A DNA stretch of 64,000 bases from CAVXJN01 sp963762165 (GCA_963762165.1 CAVXJN010000004.1:62001-126000); one strand, 5' to 3'; positions 17,807-27,692 are shown, numbered from the stretch's first letter. Numbers and translations are program-made. The notes: a model not told the origin generated them from the letters alone.

Positions 17807-19285
17807 TCATCGAGCCTTCAAAAATGACAGCCCCAGGTTGGCCTGTTGCCCGAACAGGCGAAAGCCGCTGTAGCTGTTTTCATCCAGAGGGCGGCGGCTT
17901 GGATGGCGATCGGCATAAAGGAGTCCGATCACCTTGCCTTGGATTTCCAACGGCATGACGAAGAACTCTGCACTATCCGCCAGACGTTTGATTTCCGGTG
18001 TGACGAGATCGGCGAGTTCGCGCGACGCTGGTTGTTTGACCCAGAGGGGACGCCGCATTTCGATCACGTGATCCATGATGTGCCGCGGCGGCTTCGATAA
18101 CTGAAAATGAAACAACTGGCTGAGTACCTGCCGGTCCCAGCCCAGAACCTGCTTGGCGCGGATGCTGCTGCGATCCGTGCTCAACAAGGCGATCAATGTG
18201 CGGTCCATTCCTACGCCGCGGTAAATACCTTCCAATACCATTTCCAGAAGCAATGTGATGGCCGGTTTTTCCTCGGCCAGCAACTGCGAAAGTTCGCCGA
18301 GTATGCTCAGTTGCAGTTCGCGATCGGGTTGCAAAAACTGCTCTCGCTTATGCTCTGCCGGCGCAGTTTGGTCCGGCGCAAGTTCAGCGGAATCGCTCGG
18401 GCGAGGAATCAGCGCACCGGCTTTGCGAGCGCCGAGATTTGCCATCGTGGCAGCTGCATCGTGCGCGTTTTGGTGGATCAGTTTGATTACTTGCTCGCGC
18501 GGCAAATACAGAGACTCTGCGGCACGCTCGAACACTTTGGCCATCGGTGCGCTTTCCCAACCCTCGACTGCGCGAGAGGCGATCTGGTGGCCGAGTGCGA
18601 CGTTACTCACCCGTGGGTCGTGGCCGCTGTCGTCGCTCAACGCCAAGTCCAACAGGTTGCTGAGGTGCCACTCGCGATTGAGTGCCAGGGTGAGTTCCTC
18701 GAGCGTGAAGCCCAGCGCATCGCGCTCGGCCTTGGCCCGATCGGAGCCGTTGTGTTCGATCGCCTGGCGCAGTCGCATCGCAGCGTCCGGATCAACTTTT
18801 TCGGCGAAACACCAGAACGCCATATGGCCGAGATTGACCAATAATGCGGCGATGAAGATTTCTTCCGGCGATTTGTCGCGCCGCTTCTCCGCGATGCCGC
18901 GCGCCTGTACCGCGGCGTGAAATGCGTGGGCCATCTCTTCCAGCACCCTGGCTCGATTTTCGCCCTCGACCATGGTGTCGATGATGGCGATGGAGAGGCA
19001 CAGGTTGCGTACGACTTGGAATCCCAGGACGACGATGGACCGGCTGACGGTATTGATCTGGTTGCGGCCGGGGTTATGGATGATGCTGTTGGCGACCCGC
19101 AGCAGGCGGGTGGTCATGGATGCGTCCTGCAAAATGACTCGCGCGAGTTCGGCCGCGCTGCGGTCGTCACGGCCGGCGTCATCGGAAATGACGCGTGCGG
19201 TATGGGCGAAGGCGGGCATCTCCTGCTCGCTCAGGCGGTGTACCCAGTGCTGCAAACGCCGTTGGTTTTCCGAGAGAGAATCCAT
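17807..19285 (-). CDS. HDOD-GAF regulatory protein
   Basis: 492 aa from the ATG at 19285, which has AGGA 8 nt upstream. The N-terminal HDOD domain (MTTRLLRVANSIIHNPGRNQ, SRSIVVLGFQVVRNLCLS, IFIAALLVNLGHMAFW) lacks the full HD catalytic pair, as usual for HDOD. A linker leads to a C-terminal GAF domain (ITLLLEMVLEGIYRGVGMDR, VIGLLYADRH). It is probably a cytoplasmic signalling adaptor. It is the second HDOD protein in the window and divergent from amt. Confidence 0.85.
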   Translation of the reverse strand: MDSLSENQRRLQHWVHRLSEQEMPAFAHTARVISDDAGRDDRSAAELARVILQDASMTTRLLRVANSIIHNPGRNQINTVSRSIVVLGFQVVRNLCLSIAIIDTMVEGENRARVLEEMAHAFHAAVQARGIAEKRRDKSPEEIFIAALLVNLGHMAFWCFAEKVDPDAAMRLRQAIEHNGSDRAKAERDALGFTLEELTLALNREWHLSNLLDLALSDDSGHDPRVSNVALGHQIASRAVEGWESAPMAKVFERAAESLYLPREQVIKLIHQNAHDAAATMANLGARKAGALIPRPSDSAELAPDQTAPAEHKREQFLQPDRELQLSILGELSQLLAEEKPAITLLLEMVLEGIYRGVGMDRTLIALLSTDRSSIRAKQVLGWDRQVLSQLFHFQLSKPPRHIMDHVIEMRRPLWVKQPASRELADLVTPEIKRLADSAEFFVMPLEIQGKVIGLLYADRHPSRRPLDENSYSGFRLFGQQANLGLSFLKAR

Positions 19286-19381
19286 CGTTTTCATCCTGCT
19301 ACGCATGAACCGTGGCGAAGAAACCAAGTGGTGCCTCACTTCGGGTCATGCGCACCAAATTAGAGCGTTCACTGATAAGGA

Positions 19382-19396
19382 GCACCAAAGCTGTGC
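19382..19396. promoter_or_regulatory. NtrC-type binding site upstream of amt
   Basis: GCAC-N7-GTGC (GCACCAAAGCTGTGC), the dyad spacing of NtrC sites. It lies about 80 bp upstream of a sigma-54-like promoter, the normal enhancer distance. A looser pair of half sites (GGTGC / GCACC) lies about 40 bp further upstream. Confidence 0.5.
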
Positions 19397-19459
19397 AGCC
19401 GATCGCACCGAATTCAAACACGAATGTCGCAAGAAATTGATTAATAACGGCTTTATTAT

Positions 19460-19475
19460 GGGCATATTTTGTGCA
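19460..19475 (+). promoter_or_regulatory. Sigma-54-type promoter of amt
   Basis: GG at 19461-19462 and GC at 19473-19474 have the obligatory 12-bp offset. The boxes read GGGCAT and GTGCA. It is 42 bp before the amt ATG, and together with the NtrC-type dyad it fits nitrogen-limitation control of an ammonium transporter. Confidence 0.5.
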
Positions 19476-19516
19476 TTTCTCTTCCAGAGACCAACGACGG
19501 TGCATTGGGAGCAGAA

Positions 19517-20713
19517 ATGGCGGATTTACAGTCGGGCAGCAACGTTTTGTTTGTGCTCATGGGCGCGATCATGGTTTTGGCGATGCACGCCGGCTTTGCA
19601 TTTCTCGAAGTCGGGACAGTTCGCAAGAAGAATCAAGTCAACGCCCTGGTAAAGATCATCACCGACTTCGGCGTCTCCACGTTAGCTTATTTTTTTGTCG
19701 GATACAGTCTGGCCTATGGCGTCGATTTCTTCGCCGGTGCAAAGGCCTTGTCTCTGGATAATGGCTATGCCCTGGTGAAGTTCTTTTTTCTGCTCACTTT
19801 TGCAGCAGCGATTCCGGCCATTGTATCCGGTGGCATTGCCGAGCGGGCGAGATTCTATCCGCAACTGGTCGCCACTGCTTTCCTGGTCGGTTTGGTGTAC
19901 CCGACCTTCGAAGGCCTGGTGTGGAACGGCAATTGGGGGTTCCAGACCATGATGGAATCCCGTTTCGGGGCGCCGTTTCACGACTTCGCCGGCTCGGTGG
20001 TGGTCCATGCCATGGGCGGTTGGATCGCGCTTGGGGCGGTGCTGTTGCTCGGCCATCGGCATGGTCGATACGGACCCAACGGCGAAATGTATGCCCATCC
20101 GCCGTCCAGCATTCCGTTTTTGGCGCTGGGCGCTTGGATCCTGACCGTGGGTTGGTTCGGGTTCAACGTCATGTCGGCGCAGAAAATCGGGGCCATCAGT
20201 GGGCTGGTGGCCGTGAATTCCCTGATGGCGATGGTTGGCGGCACGCTGGCAGCCTTGGTGGCGGGTCGTAACGATCCCGGTTTCATTCACAACGGCCCGC
20301 TCGCCGGACTGGTTGCGGTGTGCGCGGGTTCAGATCTCATGCATCCCGTTGGCGCGTTGGTGACCGGACTGATCGCCGGTGCGCTATTCGTACTGGCTTT
20401 CACGTGGACCCAGAACCGCTGGCGGATCGACGATGTCTTGGGCGTTTGGCCGCTGCATGGCTTGTGTGGTGCGTGGGGCGGCATTGCAGCGGGCATCTTC
20501 GGGTTGGCGAGTCTGGGCGGTGTCGGCGGCGTGACTTTCATGGCGCAGTTGGCGGGGACCCTGGTCGGCGTTGTGGTCGCGCTGATCGGTGGCCTGGTCG
20601 TGTACGGATTTTTAAAATTGCTGGTTGGCATTCGGCTGGACCGGGAACACGAATTCCGCGGCGCCGATTTGAGTATTCACAAGATCAGCGCCGAACCGCC
20701 CTACGATAAATAA
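19517..20713 (+). CDS. amt: Ammonium transporter (Amt family)
   Basis: 398 aa from the ATG at 19517 with a GGGAG site. Eleven or so membrane segments are visible. The pore twin histidines are in DFAGSVVVHAMGGWIALG and WPLHGLCGAWGGIAAGIF. The conserved GGIAERARF and GWFGFNVMSA segments are present. There is no signal peptide and no adjacent glnK. It imports ammonium under nitrogen limitation, consistent with the sigma-54/NtrC-like upstream region. Confidence 0.93.
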   Translation: MADLQSGSNVLFVLMGAIMVLAMHAGFAFLEVGTVRKKNQVNALVKIITDFGVSTLAYFFVGYSLAYGVDFFAGAKALSLDNGYALVKFFFLLTFAAAIPAIVSGGIAERARFYPQLVATAFLVGLVYPTFEGLVWNGNWGFQTMMESRFGAPFHDFAGSVVVHAMGGWIALGAVLLLGHRHGRYGPNGEMYAHPPSSIPFLALGAWILTVGWFGFNVMSAQKIGAISGLVAVNSLMAMVGGTLAALVAGRNDPGFIHNGPLAGLVAVCAGSDLMHPVGALVTGLIAGALFVLAFTWTQNRWRIDDVLGVWPLHGLCGAWGGIAAGIFGLASLGGVGGVTFMAQLAGTLVGVVVALIGGLVVYGFLKLLVGIRLDREHEFRGADLSIHKISAEPPYDK

Positions 20714-20849
20714 TGCCGTGAGGCACGTTCGGGCCCGGGCGCGGTTGTGTTAGGCTCGCCGAAGCAAAAATGTCCGGCCCTGCGCGGCACGGACTGCGCG
20801 GCGGGCTCGTTTGCGCGAACCCGGTCACCGGTTGAATACACGGCAACAG

Positions 20850-22559
20850 ATGAACCAGCCCCAGAGTGCGTTGCGCTTTTCCACCGCAGCGGCCGAATTG
20901 GCTCTGCGCTATGCTTCGGCGCTGACCCTCAGCCATGTTGGCGCCGCTGTACTGGCAGGCGCCGCGCTTTGGAACGCGGTGCCGCAGCGGTTGCTGGTGC
21001 CGTGGCTGGTTGCCGCGGCATTGGCGGCGGTGCTTCACGCCAGTGCCGTATGGTGGGGCCGGCGGGTCCATGGCGGTCAGTATGTGTTGTTCGTCTCCAG
21101 CGTTGCCGCGGTTGCCGTGGTGTGGGGTGCCGCGGGATTGATGTTGTACTCGGACAGCGCCTTGCACCAGGCCATGCTGACCGTGATCATCTTTACCGTT
21201 GCCGCTGTCGCTCTCCTGGTGCTGGCGGCATTCGCGCGATTGTACGCGTTGTTTCTCGCCTTGGCGGTGATTCCTCTGCTGCTGCGCCTGGCTGTTGAAG
21301 GCGATGCCCCCCATCTTGTGATGTCCGCCACCGGCGCGATGATGGCGCTTGCCATGGCACTGCTCGGTTACACTCTTCGTGACACGTTGCGGTCGTGGTT
21401 TGCGTTGCGGGCACAGAACCAGTTGCTGGTGGATGACCTGCGATTGCAAAAGGAATCCGCCGAGCAGGCGAACATCGCCAAATCGAAGTTCCTCGCCGCA
21501 GCCAGCCACGACCTGCGCCAACCTCTGCACGCATTGAGCCTGTTTTCGGCGGCTTTGAGCGAACGTATCCGCTATCCGGAAGTTCGCAAGATCGTCGACA
21601 ACATCATGGCATCCGTGGCTGCGCTGGAAAGTTTGTTCAATTCGCTATTGGACATTTCCAAGCTGGACGCCGGCGCCTTGCAACCCCAATGGGACGACGT
21701 GCGCCTGCAAAACATTCTCGATCGGTTGGAAAACGACTACCGCCCACAGGCATCGGCAAAAGGCCTGGAGTTCGCGATCGAGCCGGCCGCAGACGTGTCC
21801 GTGCGCACAGATCCGGCGCTGCTGGAACGCATGCTGCGCAATCTGGTAGCAAATGCCATTCGCTACACGGAACGCGGCCACGTTCATGTCACACTTGAAA
21901 TTGAGCCCAAGAGGGTATGCCTCGCCGTGCGCGATACCGGCGTTGGAATCGCAGCGGACGATCTCGGCCAGATTTTTGCCGAATATGTGCAACTGCAAAA
22001 TCCCGAGCGCGACCGCAATAAGGGACTAGGCCTTGGCCTGGCAATCGTCCAGCGCTTGGCGGTGATGCTCGGCCACCAGGTAACGGTCGACTCGGAGCCG
22101 GGCGTCGGTTCGGTGTTTCGAGTCAATGTGCCGCGGGCAGCCGAAGCCGCGCGCGTGATGCAGCGAATTCCGGCGGCATCGAATGCGTCATTGGCGGGAC
22201 TGACCGTGCTGGTGATCGATGATGATGCCACCAACCGCGAGGCGACCCAGGCGCTGTTGCAGGGCTGGGGCTGCGCAGTACGGTGTGCCGATGCACTGGC
22301 CTCTGCGCGCCAGGCGTTCCAGGATGCCGAGGGGATCGATTGCGTTATCGCGGATTACCGGTTGCGGGAAGGCTGCACCGGCGTCGAGGTGCTTGCGGCG
22401 CTGGAAGACCTGCACGGCAAACCGATACCGGCGTTGATATTGACCGGCGATACGGGCTTGGCGCAACAGGGGCGAATCGGGGAGCGCGGTTATCGGTTGA
22501 TGCAGAAGCCGGCGAGTCCGGGGCGTTTGCGCGCGTTTCTCGTGCACGTGGCGCGTTGA
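20850..22559 (+). CDS. Membrane-bound hybrid histidine kinase
   Basis: 569 aa from the ATG at 20850. About six N-terminal membrane segments (residues 20-195; e.g. AVAVVWGAAGLMLY, VAAVALLVLAAFARL) are followed by a short coiled coil. The HisKA box is KFLAAASHDLRQPLHALSLF and the ATPase domain includes NLVANAIRYTERG and GLGLGLAIVQRL. A C-terminal receiver domain follows (VLVIDDDATN, phospho-Asp in VIADYRL). The ASHDLRQPLHAL variant is typical of kinases paired with NarL-type regulators, one of which faces it downstream. Confidence 0.9.
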   Translation: MNQPQSALRFSTAAAELALRYASALTLSHVGAAVLAGAALWNAVPQRLLVPWLVAAALAAVLHASAVWWGRRVHGGQYVLFVSSVAAVAVVWGAAGLMLYSDSALHQAMLTVIIFTVAAVALLVLAAFARLYALFLALAVIPLLLRLAVEGDAPHLVMSATGAMMALAMALLGYTLRDTLRSWFALRAQNQLLVDDLRLQKESAEQANIAKSKFLAAASHDLRQPLHALSLFSAALSERIRYPEVRKIVDNIMASVAALESLFNSLLDISKLDAGALQPQWDDVRLQNILDRLENDYRPQASAKGLEFAIEPAADVSVRTDPALLERMLRNLVANAIRYTERGHVHVTLEIEPKRVCLAVRDTGVGIAADDLGQIFAEYVQLQNPERDRNKGLGLGLAIVQRLAVMLGHQVTVDSEPGVGSVFRVNVPRAAEAARVMQRIPAASNASLAGLTVLVIDDDATNREATQALLQGWGCAVRCADALASARQAFQDAEGIDCVIADYRLREGCTGVEVLAALEDLHGKPIPALILTGDTGLAQQGRIGERGYRLMQKPASPGRLRAFLVHVAR

Positions 22560-22626
22560 CCGGAAGGAACGATTGATCGATTCACGATGCCGCGACCCTG
22601 ATGGAATTGGCGTGGCAACCGTCGCG

Positions 22627-23253
22627 TCAAGCGGTATGGGCGCTGGTGAGACCCATCTGCGCCGCGAGGATGACGGCGTGAGTGCGGTTGGAAGCGTTCA
22701 TGGCCCGTAGGATCGCGGTGACGTGGATTTTTACCGTGCCTTCTGCCATGCCCAGGCGCTGTGCGATTTCTTTGTTGGACAGACCCTCGCACATCAGTTC
22801 CAGGACTTGCAATTGACGGGGCGTCAGACGGCAATCCTGGCTGTCGTGATCGTCTTCGAGCCCGGCGATGGTTTTCGGGACATAGACGTGGCCGGCCAAA
22901 ACGGCGCGCAGTGCGCACACCATTTCAGCGCCGGACATCGATTTCGGGATGAAGCCGGACGCCTCGGCGTCGAGGGCGCGGCGTACGTCGCGAGGTTCTT
23001 CTGACGCCGACACCACGACCACGGGGATATCGGGAAAACGTTCGCGCATCATGTCGAGTCCGGCGAATCCGTCCAGTCCTGGCATCGCCAGATCCAAGAG
23101 CACCAGGTCGATCTGCTGTTCCCGTGCGGCCGTTTGCATGGCCTGTGCGGCGCTTGCCGCTTCCAGCACCACCACGTGTGGATCCAGCGCGCGAAGTACG
23201 TAGCGCAATCCCTCGCGGAACAAAGCGTGATCGTCGGCAATCAGTATCTTCAA
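22627..23253 (-). CDS. NarL/FixJ-type response regulator
   Basis: 208 aa. The receiver domain begins KILIADDHALFREGL and has its phospho-Asp in LVLLDLAMPGLDG. The C-terminal LuxR helix-turn-helix is complete (LTPRQLQVLELMCEGLSNKE, IAQRLGMAEGTVKIHV). It is convergent with the hybrid kinase, the probable partner. Target genes are unknown. Confidence 0.92.
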   Translation of the reverse strand: MKILIADDHALFREGLRYVLRALDPHVVVLEAASAAQAMQTAAREQQIDLVLLDLAMPGLDGFAGLDMMRERFPDIPVVVVSASEEPRDVRRALDAEASGFIPKSMSGAEMVCALRAVLAGHVYVPKTIAGLEDDHDSQDCRLTPRQLQVLELMCEGLSNKEIAQRLGMAEGTVKIHVTAILRAMNASNRTHAVILAAQMGLTSAHTA

Positions 23254-23462
23254 AATTTTCAGCCCGCTGGCGGTTCGCCCATGACGGCGGGCCGCCGTGG
23301 CGGACCGCGCTTCCCATGCCTGTTTAGCGACATAGCTAGGGCGGAACTTTAGGCGGCCGCCGAGCGGTCTCCGCGCTGTTTCCGAAATCGGTGCGTATCT
23401 AGCTGAAAAATAAGGAACTACAGGTGATGTCGCGGCGGGCGACGGGAGCGCCCTTGGCCAGT

Positions 23463-23541
<79 letters not shown>

Positions 23542-23589
23542 TATATATGAAGATAGGCGATGGACTTCAGTCAGAAGCCTGCGTTGCGG

Positions 23590-24585
23590 TCAGAAGCTGC
23601 GATTGACCGAGAACGCCGCCAGCGCTGTCAGCGCGTCGCGATAGGAAGAGGGTGGAAGCCCGGAAACCGCTTCCTGGGCCCGCTGAGCCTCCGCGCTGGC
23701 GAGCTGCGCAGTGTACGCGATGGCGCCGGTCGATTCAATGGCGTCGGTAACTGCAGCAATACGCTCCCGGCCGCCGTTTTCGATGGCCTCGCGCACCACC
23801 TGGCGTTGCGCTTCATTGCCCTTGGTCATGGCATAGATCAAGGGTAGCGTCGGCTTGCCTTCGGCCAGATCATCGCCGATGTTCTTGCCGGTATCCGCGG
23901 AGGAAGCGCTGTAATCCAGGACGTCGTCGATGAGCTGAAACGCTACGCCCAAGTGACGTCCATAGTCCGCCATCGCCCGCTCCTGCTCGTCCGGCAGTTC
24001 AGCCAGGATTGCGGCAATCTGCGCCCCCGCCTCGAACAACTTCGCAGTCTTGCAGTAGATCACCTCCAGGTAGCGCGTTTCGCTGGTCTCCGGGTCGTTG
24101 CAGTTGAGCAGCTGCATGACTTCGCCTTCGGCGATGGTATTGGTGGCGTTGGCCAACACTTGCATGATGCGCATGCTGCCAACGTCGACCATCATCTGGA
24201 ATGCGCGGGAATATAGAAAGTCGCCGACCAGGACGCTGGCTTCGTTGCCCCAGATGGCATTGGCGGTCTCATGGCCGCGACGCAATTCCGATGCATCCAC
24301 CACGTCGTCGTGCAACAGGGTGGCGGTGTGAATGAATTCGATAATTGCCGCCAGATCGAGGTGACGCCGGCCTTGATAGCCGCAGGCCGCAGCCGACAGC
24401 AGCACGATCATCGGCCGGATCCGCTTGCCGCCGCTGTTGACGATGTAATGGCTGAGTTGGTCGATCAGGGCGACATCGGAGTGCAGGGCCCGACGGATCA
24501 GGGCGTCGACCTGTTCCATGTCATCGGCGATGAGTTCTCGTATTGCCGGAAGTTCAATTGGGTTTTGCTGTTGCGTCAACGACAT
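23590..24585 (-). CDS. ispB: Polyprenyl diphosphate synthase (octaprenyl type)
   Basis: 331 aa from the ATG at 24585 (MSLTQQQ). Both Asp-rich motifs are present: LLHDDVVDASELRRG and FQLIDDVLDYSASSAD, plus the GGKRIRPM substrate site. By position and length it is the long-chain enzyme that makes the quinone side chain. It is divergent from rplU, the standard gammaproteobacterial arrangement. Confidence 0.92.
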   Translation of the reverse strand: MSLTQQQNPIELPAIRELIADDMEQVDALIRRALHSDVALIDQLSHYIVNSGGKRIRPMIVLLSAAACGYQGRRHLDLAAIIEFIHTATLLHDDVVDASELRRGHETANAIWGNEASVLVGDFLYSRAFQMMVDVGSMRIMQVLANATNTIAEGEVMQLLNCNDPETSETRYLEVIYCKTAKLFEAGAQIAAILAELPDEQERAMADYGRHLGVAFQLIDDVLDYSASSADTGKNIGDDLAEGKPTLPLIYAMTKGNEAQRQVVREAIENGGRERIAAVTDAIESTGAIAYTAQLASAEAQRAQEAVSGLPPSSYRDALTALAAFSVNRSF

Positions 24586-24690
24586 GCTGGAAGGGCGCCT
24601 GATTGCGATCGAGACTGCGTCGAGCCTAGCTTGAGCCGGGTATTCTACGCGGCGGCGGGGCCTCAATCCAGCGAAAAACAGTCGAATCCG

Positions 24691-24720
24691 TTGACCGTTG
24701 CCCAGTGATGGGGCTAAAAT
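24691..24720 (+). promoter_or_regulatory. Sigma-70 promoter for rplU-rpmA
   Basis: TTGACC and TAAAAT separated by 18 bp, about 50 bp upstream of rplU in the divergent ispB-rplU region. Confidence 0.55.
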
Positions 24721-24769
24721 CGCCGGTCTTTATCGGGTCCGTCCGAATTAATGAATTTTGGAGTAAACC

Positions 24770-25084
24770 ATGTACGCCGTGATCAAGACCGGGGGCAAGC
24801 AGTATCGGGTCAGCCAAGGTGACACCTTGCGGGTGGAAACTCTGCAAGCTGACGAAGGCGCCGCCGTGGAATTCGATTCCGTGCTGATGGTGGCCGACGG
24901 TGACAACGTCAAAATCGGCGCGCCGTTTTTGAGCGGTGGCAAGGTGACTGCGACCGTCAAGGCGCACGGCCGCGGCGACAAGATCGAAATCATCAAGTTT
25001 CGGCGCCGTAAACACTTCGACAAGAAAACCGGGCATCGCCAGAATTATACGGAAGTTGAAATTACCGGTATCAGCGCCGGTTGA
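24770..25084 (+). CDS. rplU: 50S ribosomal protein L21
   Basis: 104 aa, standard length. It begins MYAVIKTGGKQYRVSQGD and contains KIEIIKFRRRKHFDKKTGHR, both hallmarks of L21. It lies 27 bp before rpmA, with which it is co-transcribed in most bacteria. Confidence 0.97.
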   Translation: MYAVIKTGGKQYRVSQGDTLRVETLQADEGAAVEFDSVLMVADGDNVKIGAPFLSGGKVTATVKAHGRGDKIEIIKFRRRKHFDKKTGHRQNYTEVEITGISAG

Positions 25085-25111
25085 ATCATTCGGTATTGAG
25101 GTAGCACAGCA

Positions 25112-25369
25112 ATGGCACATAAGAAGGCAGGCGGCAGTACCCGTAACGGCCGCGATTCCGTTTCCAAACGTCTGGGCGTCAAGCGCTTCGGCGGCGAGAC
25201 AATTTCCGCAGGCAGCATCATCGTGCGCCAGCGGGGCACCCGTTTCCATCCAGGTGTGAACGTGGGTTGCGGCAAAGACCACACCTTGTTTGCGAAAGCC
25301 GATGGCCGGGTGGTGTTCGAAACCCGTGGCCGCGACGGTCGCAAATTCGTTCGCATCGAGGCCATTTAA
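25112..25369 (+). CDS. rpmA: 50S ribosomal protein L27
   Basis: 85 aa. It begins MAHKKAGGSTRNGRDS and contains RQRGTRFHPGVNVGCGKDHT, diagnostic of L27. No N-terminal cleavage extension is present. It is followed by a strong terminator before obgE. Confidence 0.97.
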   Translation: MAHKKAGGSTRNGRDSVSKRLGVKRFGGETISAGSIIVRQRGTRFHPGVNVGCGKDHTLFAKADGRVVFETRGRDGRKFVRIEAI

Positions 25370-25401
25370 CGGCACCGGTCGCGCCAAGATGGTCGGTCAA
25401 G

Positions 25402-25428
25402 AAGCCCCGTCCGGTACGGGGCTTTTTT
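25402..25428 (+). terminator. Rho-independent terminator after rpmA
   Basis: 9-bp stem (AAGCCCCGT / ACGGGGCTT) with a short loop and T run. It separates the ribosomal genes from obgE; read-through could still supply obgE. Confidence 0.85.
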
Positions 25429-25459
25429 GTTGGGTCTTCCCCTCGTTTCGGGTAGCGCT

Positions 25460-26503
25460 ATGAAGTTCATCGATGAGGCAACCATCCGCGTAACCGCCGG
25501 TGACGGCGGCGGCGGCTGCGTCAGCTTCCGGCGTGAAAAATACGTGCCTTTCGGCGGCCCCGACGGTGGTGACGGCGGCGACGGCGGCAGCATCTATCTG
25601 CTTGGCGTCGAGGGTCTGAACACATTGGCGGACTTCCGTTTCAAGCGCCGCTTCCAAGCCGAGCGCGGCCAAAAGGGCATGGGCCAGAACCGAACCGGCA
25701 AGAGCGGCGAGGATCTGTCGATTCCGGTGCCGGTCGGCACGGTGGTATACGACAAGGAAACCGGAGAATTGATCGGCGACGTGGTCGGCAAGGATCAGCG
25801 TCTGCTGATCGCCCGCGGCGGTTTTCACGGGATCGGGAACGCACGCTACAAAAGCAGCACCAATCGGGCGCCGCGTCAGTCTACGCCCGGCACGCCTGGC
25901 GAGCAGCGCGAACTGCGCCTGGAACTGAAACTGCTGGCGGATGTCGGGCTGCTGGGCCTTCCGAATGCGGGCAAATCCACGTTGATCCGGGCGGTTTCCG
26001 CGGCGCGCCCCAAGGTCGCGGATTACCCCTTTACCACCCTTTATCCGAATCTTGGTGTGGTCAGCGTCGGTTCCGAACGCAGTTTCGTGATGGCCGATAT
26101 CCCGGGGCTGATTGAAGGTGCGGCCCAGGGCGCCGGCCTGGGAATCCGTTTTCTGCGCCACCTTTCCCGCACCCGCCTACTGCTGCACGTGCTGGATGTG
26201 GCGCCGCCGGACGGCAGCGATCCTGTGGCGGCTGCGCAAACGGCGACTGCGGAACTGGCCCACTTCAATCCGGACCTGGCCGAGCGGGACCGATGGCTGG
26301 TGTTGAACAAGCTCGATCTAATTCCAGAGCAGGAACGAGCTGCCCATTGCGCCGACATCGTCGCGCGATTGGATTGGCGCGGTCCGGTGTTTCAGATCGT
26401 CGCCGCTTCCGGCGAAGGCACCCGCGAACTTTGCGCGCGCATCATGACTCATTTGGAAGATTCCCAGCGCGACGCCGCGGTCGCGGATCAACCTGTCCCT
26501 TAG
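25460..26503 (+). CDS. obgE: Obg family GTPase
   Basis: 347 aa from the ATG at 25460. The glycine-rich Obg fold (VTAGDGGGGCVSFRREK) is followed by the G domain with P-loop GLPNAGKSTLI, switch region YPFTTLYPNLG, G3 ADIPGLIEGA and G4 NKLD. It acts in ribosome assembly and stress control. The C-terminal acidic extension of E. coli ObgE is short here. Confidence 0.96.
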   Translation: MKFIDEATIRVTAGDGGGGCVSFRREKYVPFGGPDGGDGGDGGSIYLLGVEGLNTLADFRFKRRFQAERGQKGMGQNRTGKSGEDLSIPVPVGTVVYDKETGELIGDVVGKDQRLLIARGGFHGIGNARYKSSTNRAPRQSTPGTPGEQRELRLELKLLADVGLLGLPNAGKSTLIRAVSAARPKVADYPFTTLYPNLGVVSVGSERSFVMADIPGLIEGAAQGAGLGIRFLRHLSRTRLLLHVLDVAPPDGSDPVAAAQTATAELAHFNPDLAERDRWLVLNKLDLIPEQERAAHCADIVARLDWRGPVFQIVAASGEGTRELCARIMTHLEDSQRDAAVADQPVP

Positions 26504-26567
26504 CGCATAGGGTGCTGGCGCGAACTGTTGTAGTATCCGGGTTATTCGGTCTGGTGTTCGAAATCCT

Positions 26568-27692
26568 ATGAAGTCACGGCAGGAGTTGGGGCGTTCTCGG
26601 CGTTGGATAGTCAAGATTGGCAGCGCGCTGCTGACCAACGACGGCCGCGGCCTGGATCGCGCCGCCATTGATGCCTGGGTGCAGCAACTGTCGCAGCTGC
26701 GCTTGCAGGGCCTGGAACTGATCCTGGTTTCATCGGGCGCGGTCGCAGAAGGTATGAACCGACTCGGGTGGTCGCGCCGCCCCCACGCAATTCACGAACT
26801 TCAGGCTGCGGCGGCGGTAGGACAAATGGGCCTGGTGCAGGCATATGAATCCTGCTTCCAGGCTCACGGTCTGCACACGGCCCAGGTGCTGCTCACCCAC
26901 GAAGATTTGGCCGACCGCTCGCGCTACCTCAATGCCCGCAGCACGTTGCGGACCCTCCTTCGCCTCGGCGTGGTGCCGGTGGTCAACGAAAACGACACCG
27001 TCGCCACCGAGGAGATCCGCTTCGGCGACAACGACACTCTGGCGGCGCTGGTGGCCAACCTGGTGGAGGCGGATCTGCTGGTCATCCTCACCGATCAGGA
27101 AGGCCTGTATGACGCCGATCCGCGCGGCAACCCCGGGGCAAGTCTGGTGGCGGAGGGGCGTGCGGGCGACCCTGCCCTCGAGGCCATGGCCGGGGCGACA
27201 GGCGGGGTCCTGGGGCGAGGCGGGATGATCACCAAGGTTCGGGCGGCGGCTCGGGCGGGCCGTTCCGGTACCTCGACCATCATCACTTCCGGCCGCCGGC
27301 CGGGAGTGTTGCAGTCGGTGGCGGCAGGCGAGGCGGTCGGCACCGTGCTGGGTGCGGCAAAAGAACCGCTCGCCGCCCGCAAGCAGTGGCTTGCCGGCCA
27401 ACTCAAGGTGGGCGGCCGACTGCAACTGGACAGCGGCGCCGTGCGGGTGCTGCGCGAGGCGGGGCGCAGTCTCCTGCCGGTGGGCGTGGTCGGCGTGGAG
27501 GGCGACTTCGAGCGCGGCGAGTTGGTTGCCTGCACGGCGCCTGACGGCACCGAGGTCGCCCGTGGATTGGTGAATTACAGTGCCGAGGAAGCGCGCCGTA
27601 TCATGGGCCAGCCTTCGGACCGGATCGAGCAGTTGCTCGGTTATGTCGACGAGCCGGAGCTGATTCACCGCGACGATTTCGTGCTGCTCTGA
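26568..27692 (+). CDS. proB: Glutamate 5-kinase with PUA domain
   Basis: 374 aa. The amino-acid kinase domain shows VKIGSALLTNDGRG, ILVSSGAVAEGMNRLG, VPVVNENDTVATEEIRFGDN and GRGGMITKVRAA. The C-terminal PUA domain (GVVGVEGDFERGELVACTAP) is of the E. coli type. It catalyses the first step of proline synthesis. Gene order obgE-proB is common in gammaproteobacteria. Confidence 0.96.
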   Translation: MKSRQELGRSRRWIVKIGSALLTNDGRGLDRAAIDAWVQQLSQLRLQGLELILVSSGAVAEGMNRLGWSRRPHAIHELQAAAAVGQMGLVQAYESCFQAHGLHTAQVLLTHEDLADRSRYLNARSTLRTLLRLGVVPVVNENDTVATEEIRFGDNDTLAALVANLVEADLLVILTDQEGLYDADPRGNPGASLVAEGRAGDPALEAMAGATGGVLGRGGMITKVRAAARAGRSGTSTIITSGRRPGVLQSVAAGEAVGTVLGAAKEPLAARKQWLAGQLKVGGRLQLDSGAVRVLREAGRSLLPVGVVGVEGDFERGELVACTAPDGTEVARGLVNYSAEEARRIMGQPSDRIEQLLGYVDEPELIHRDDFVLL

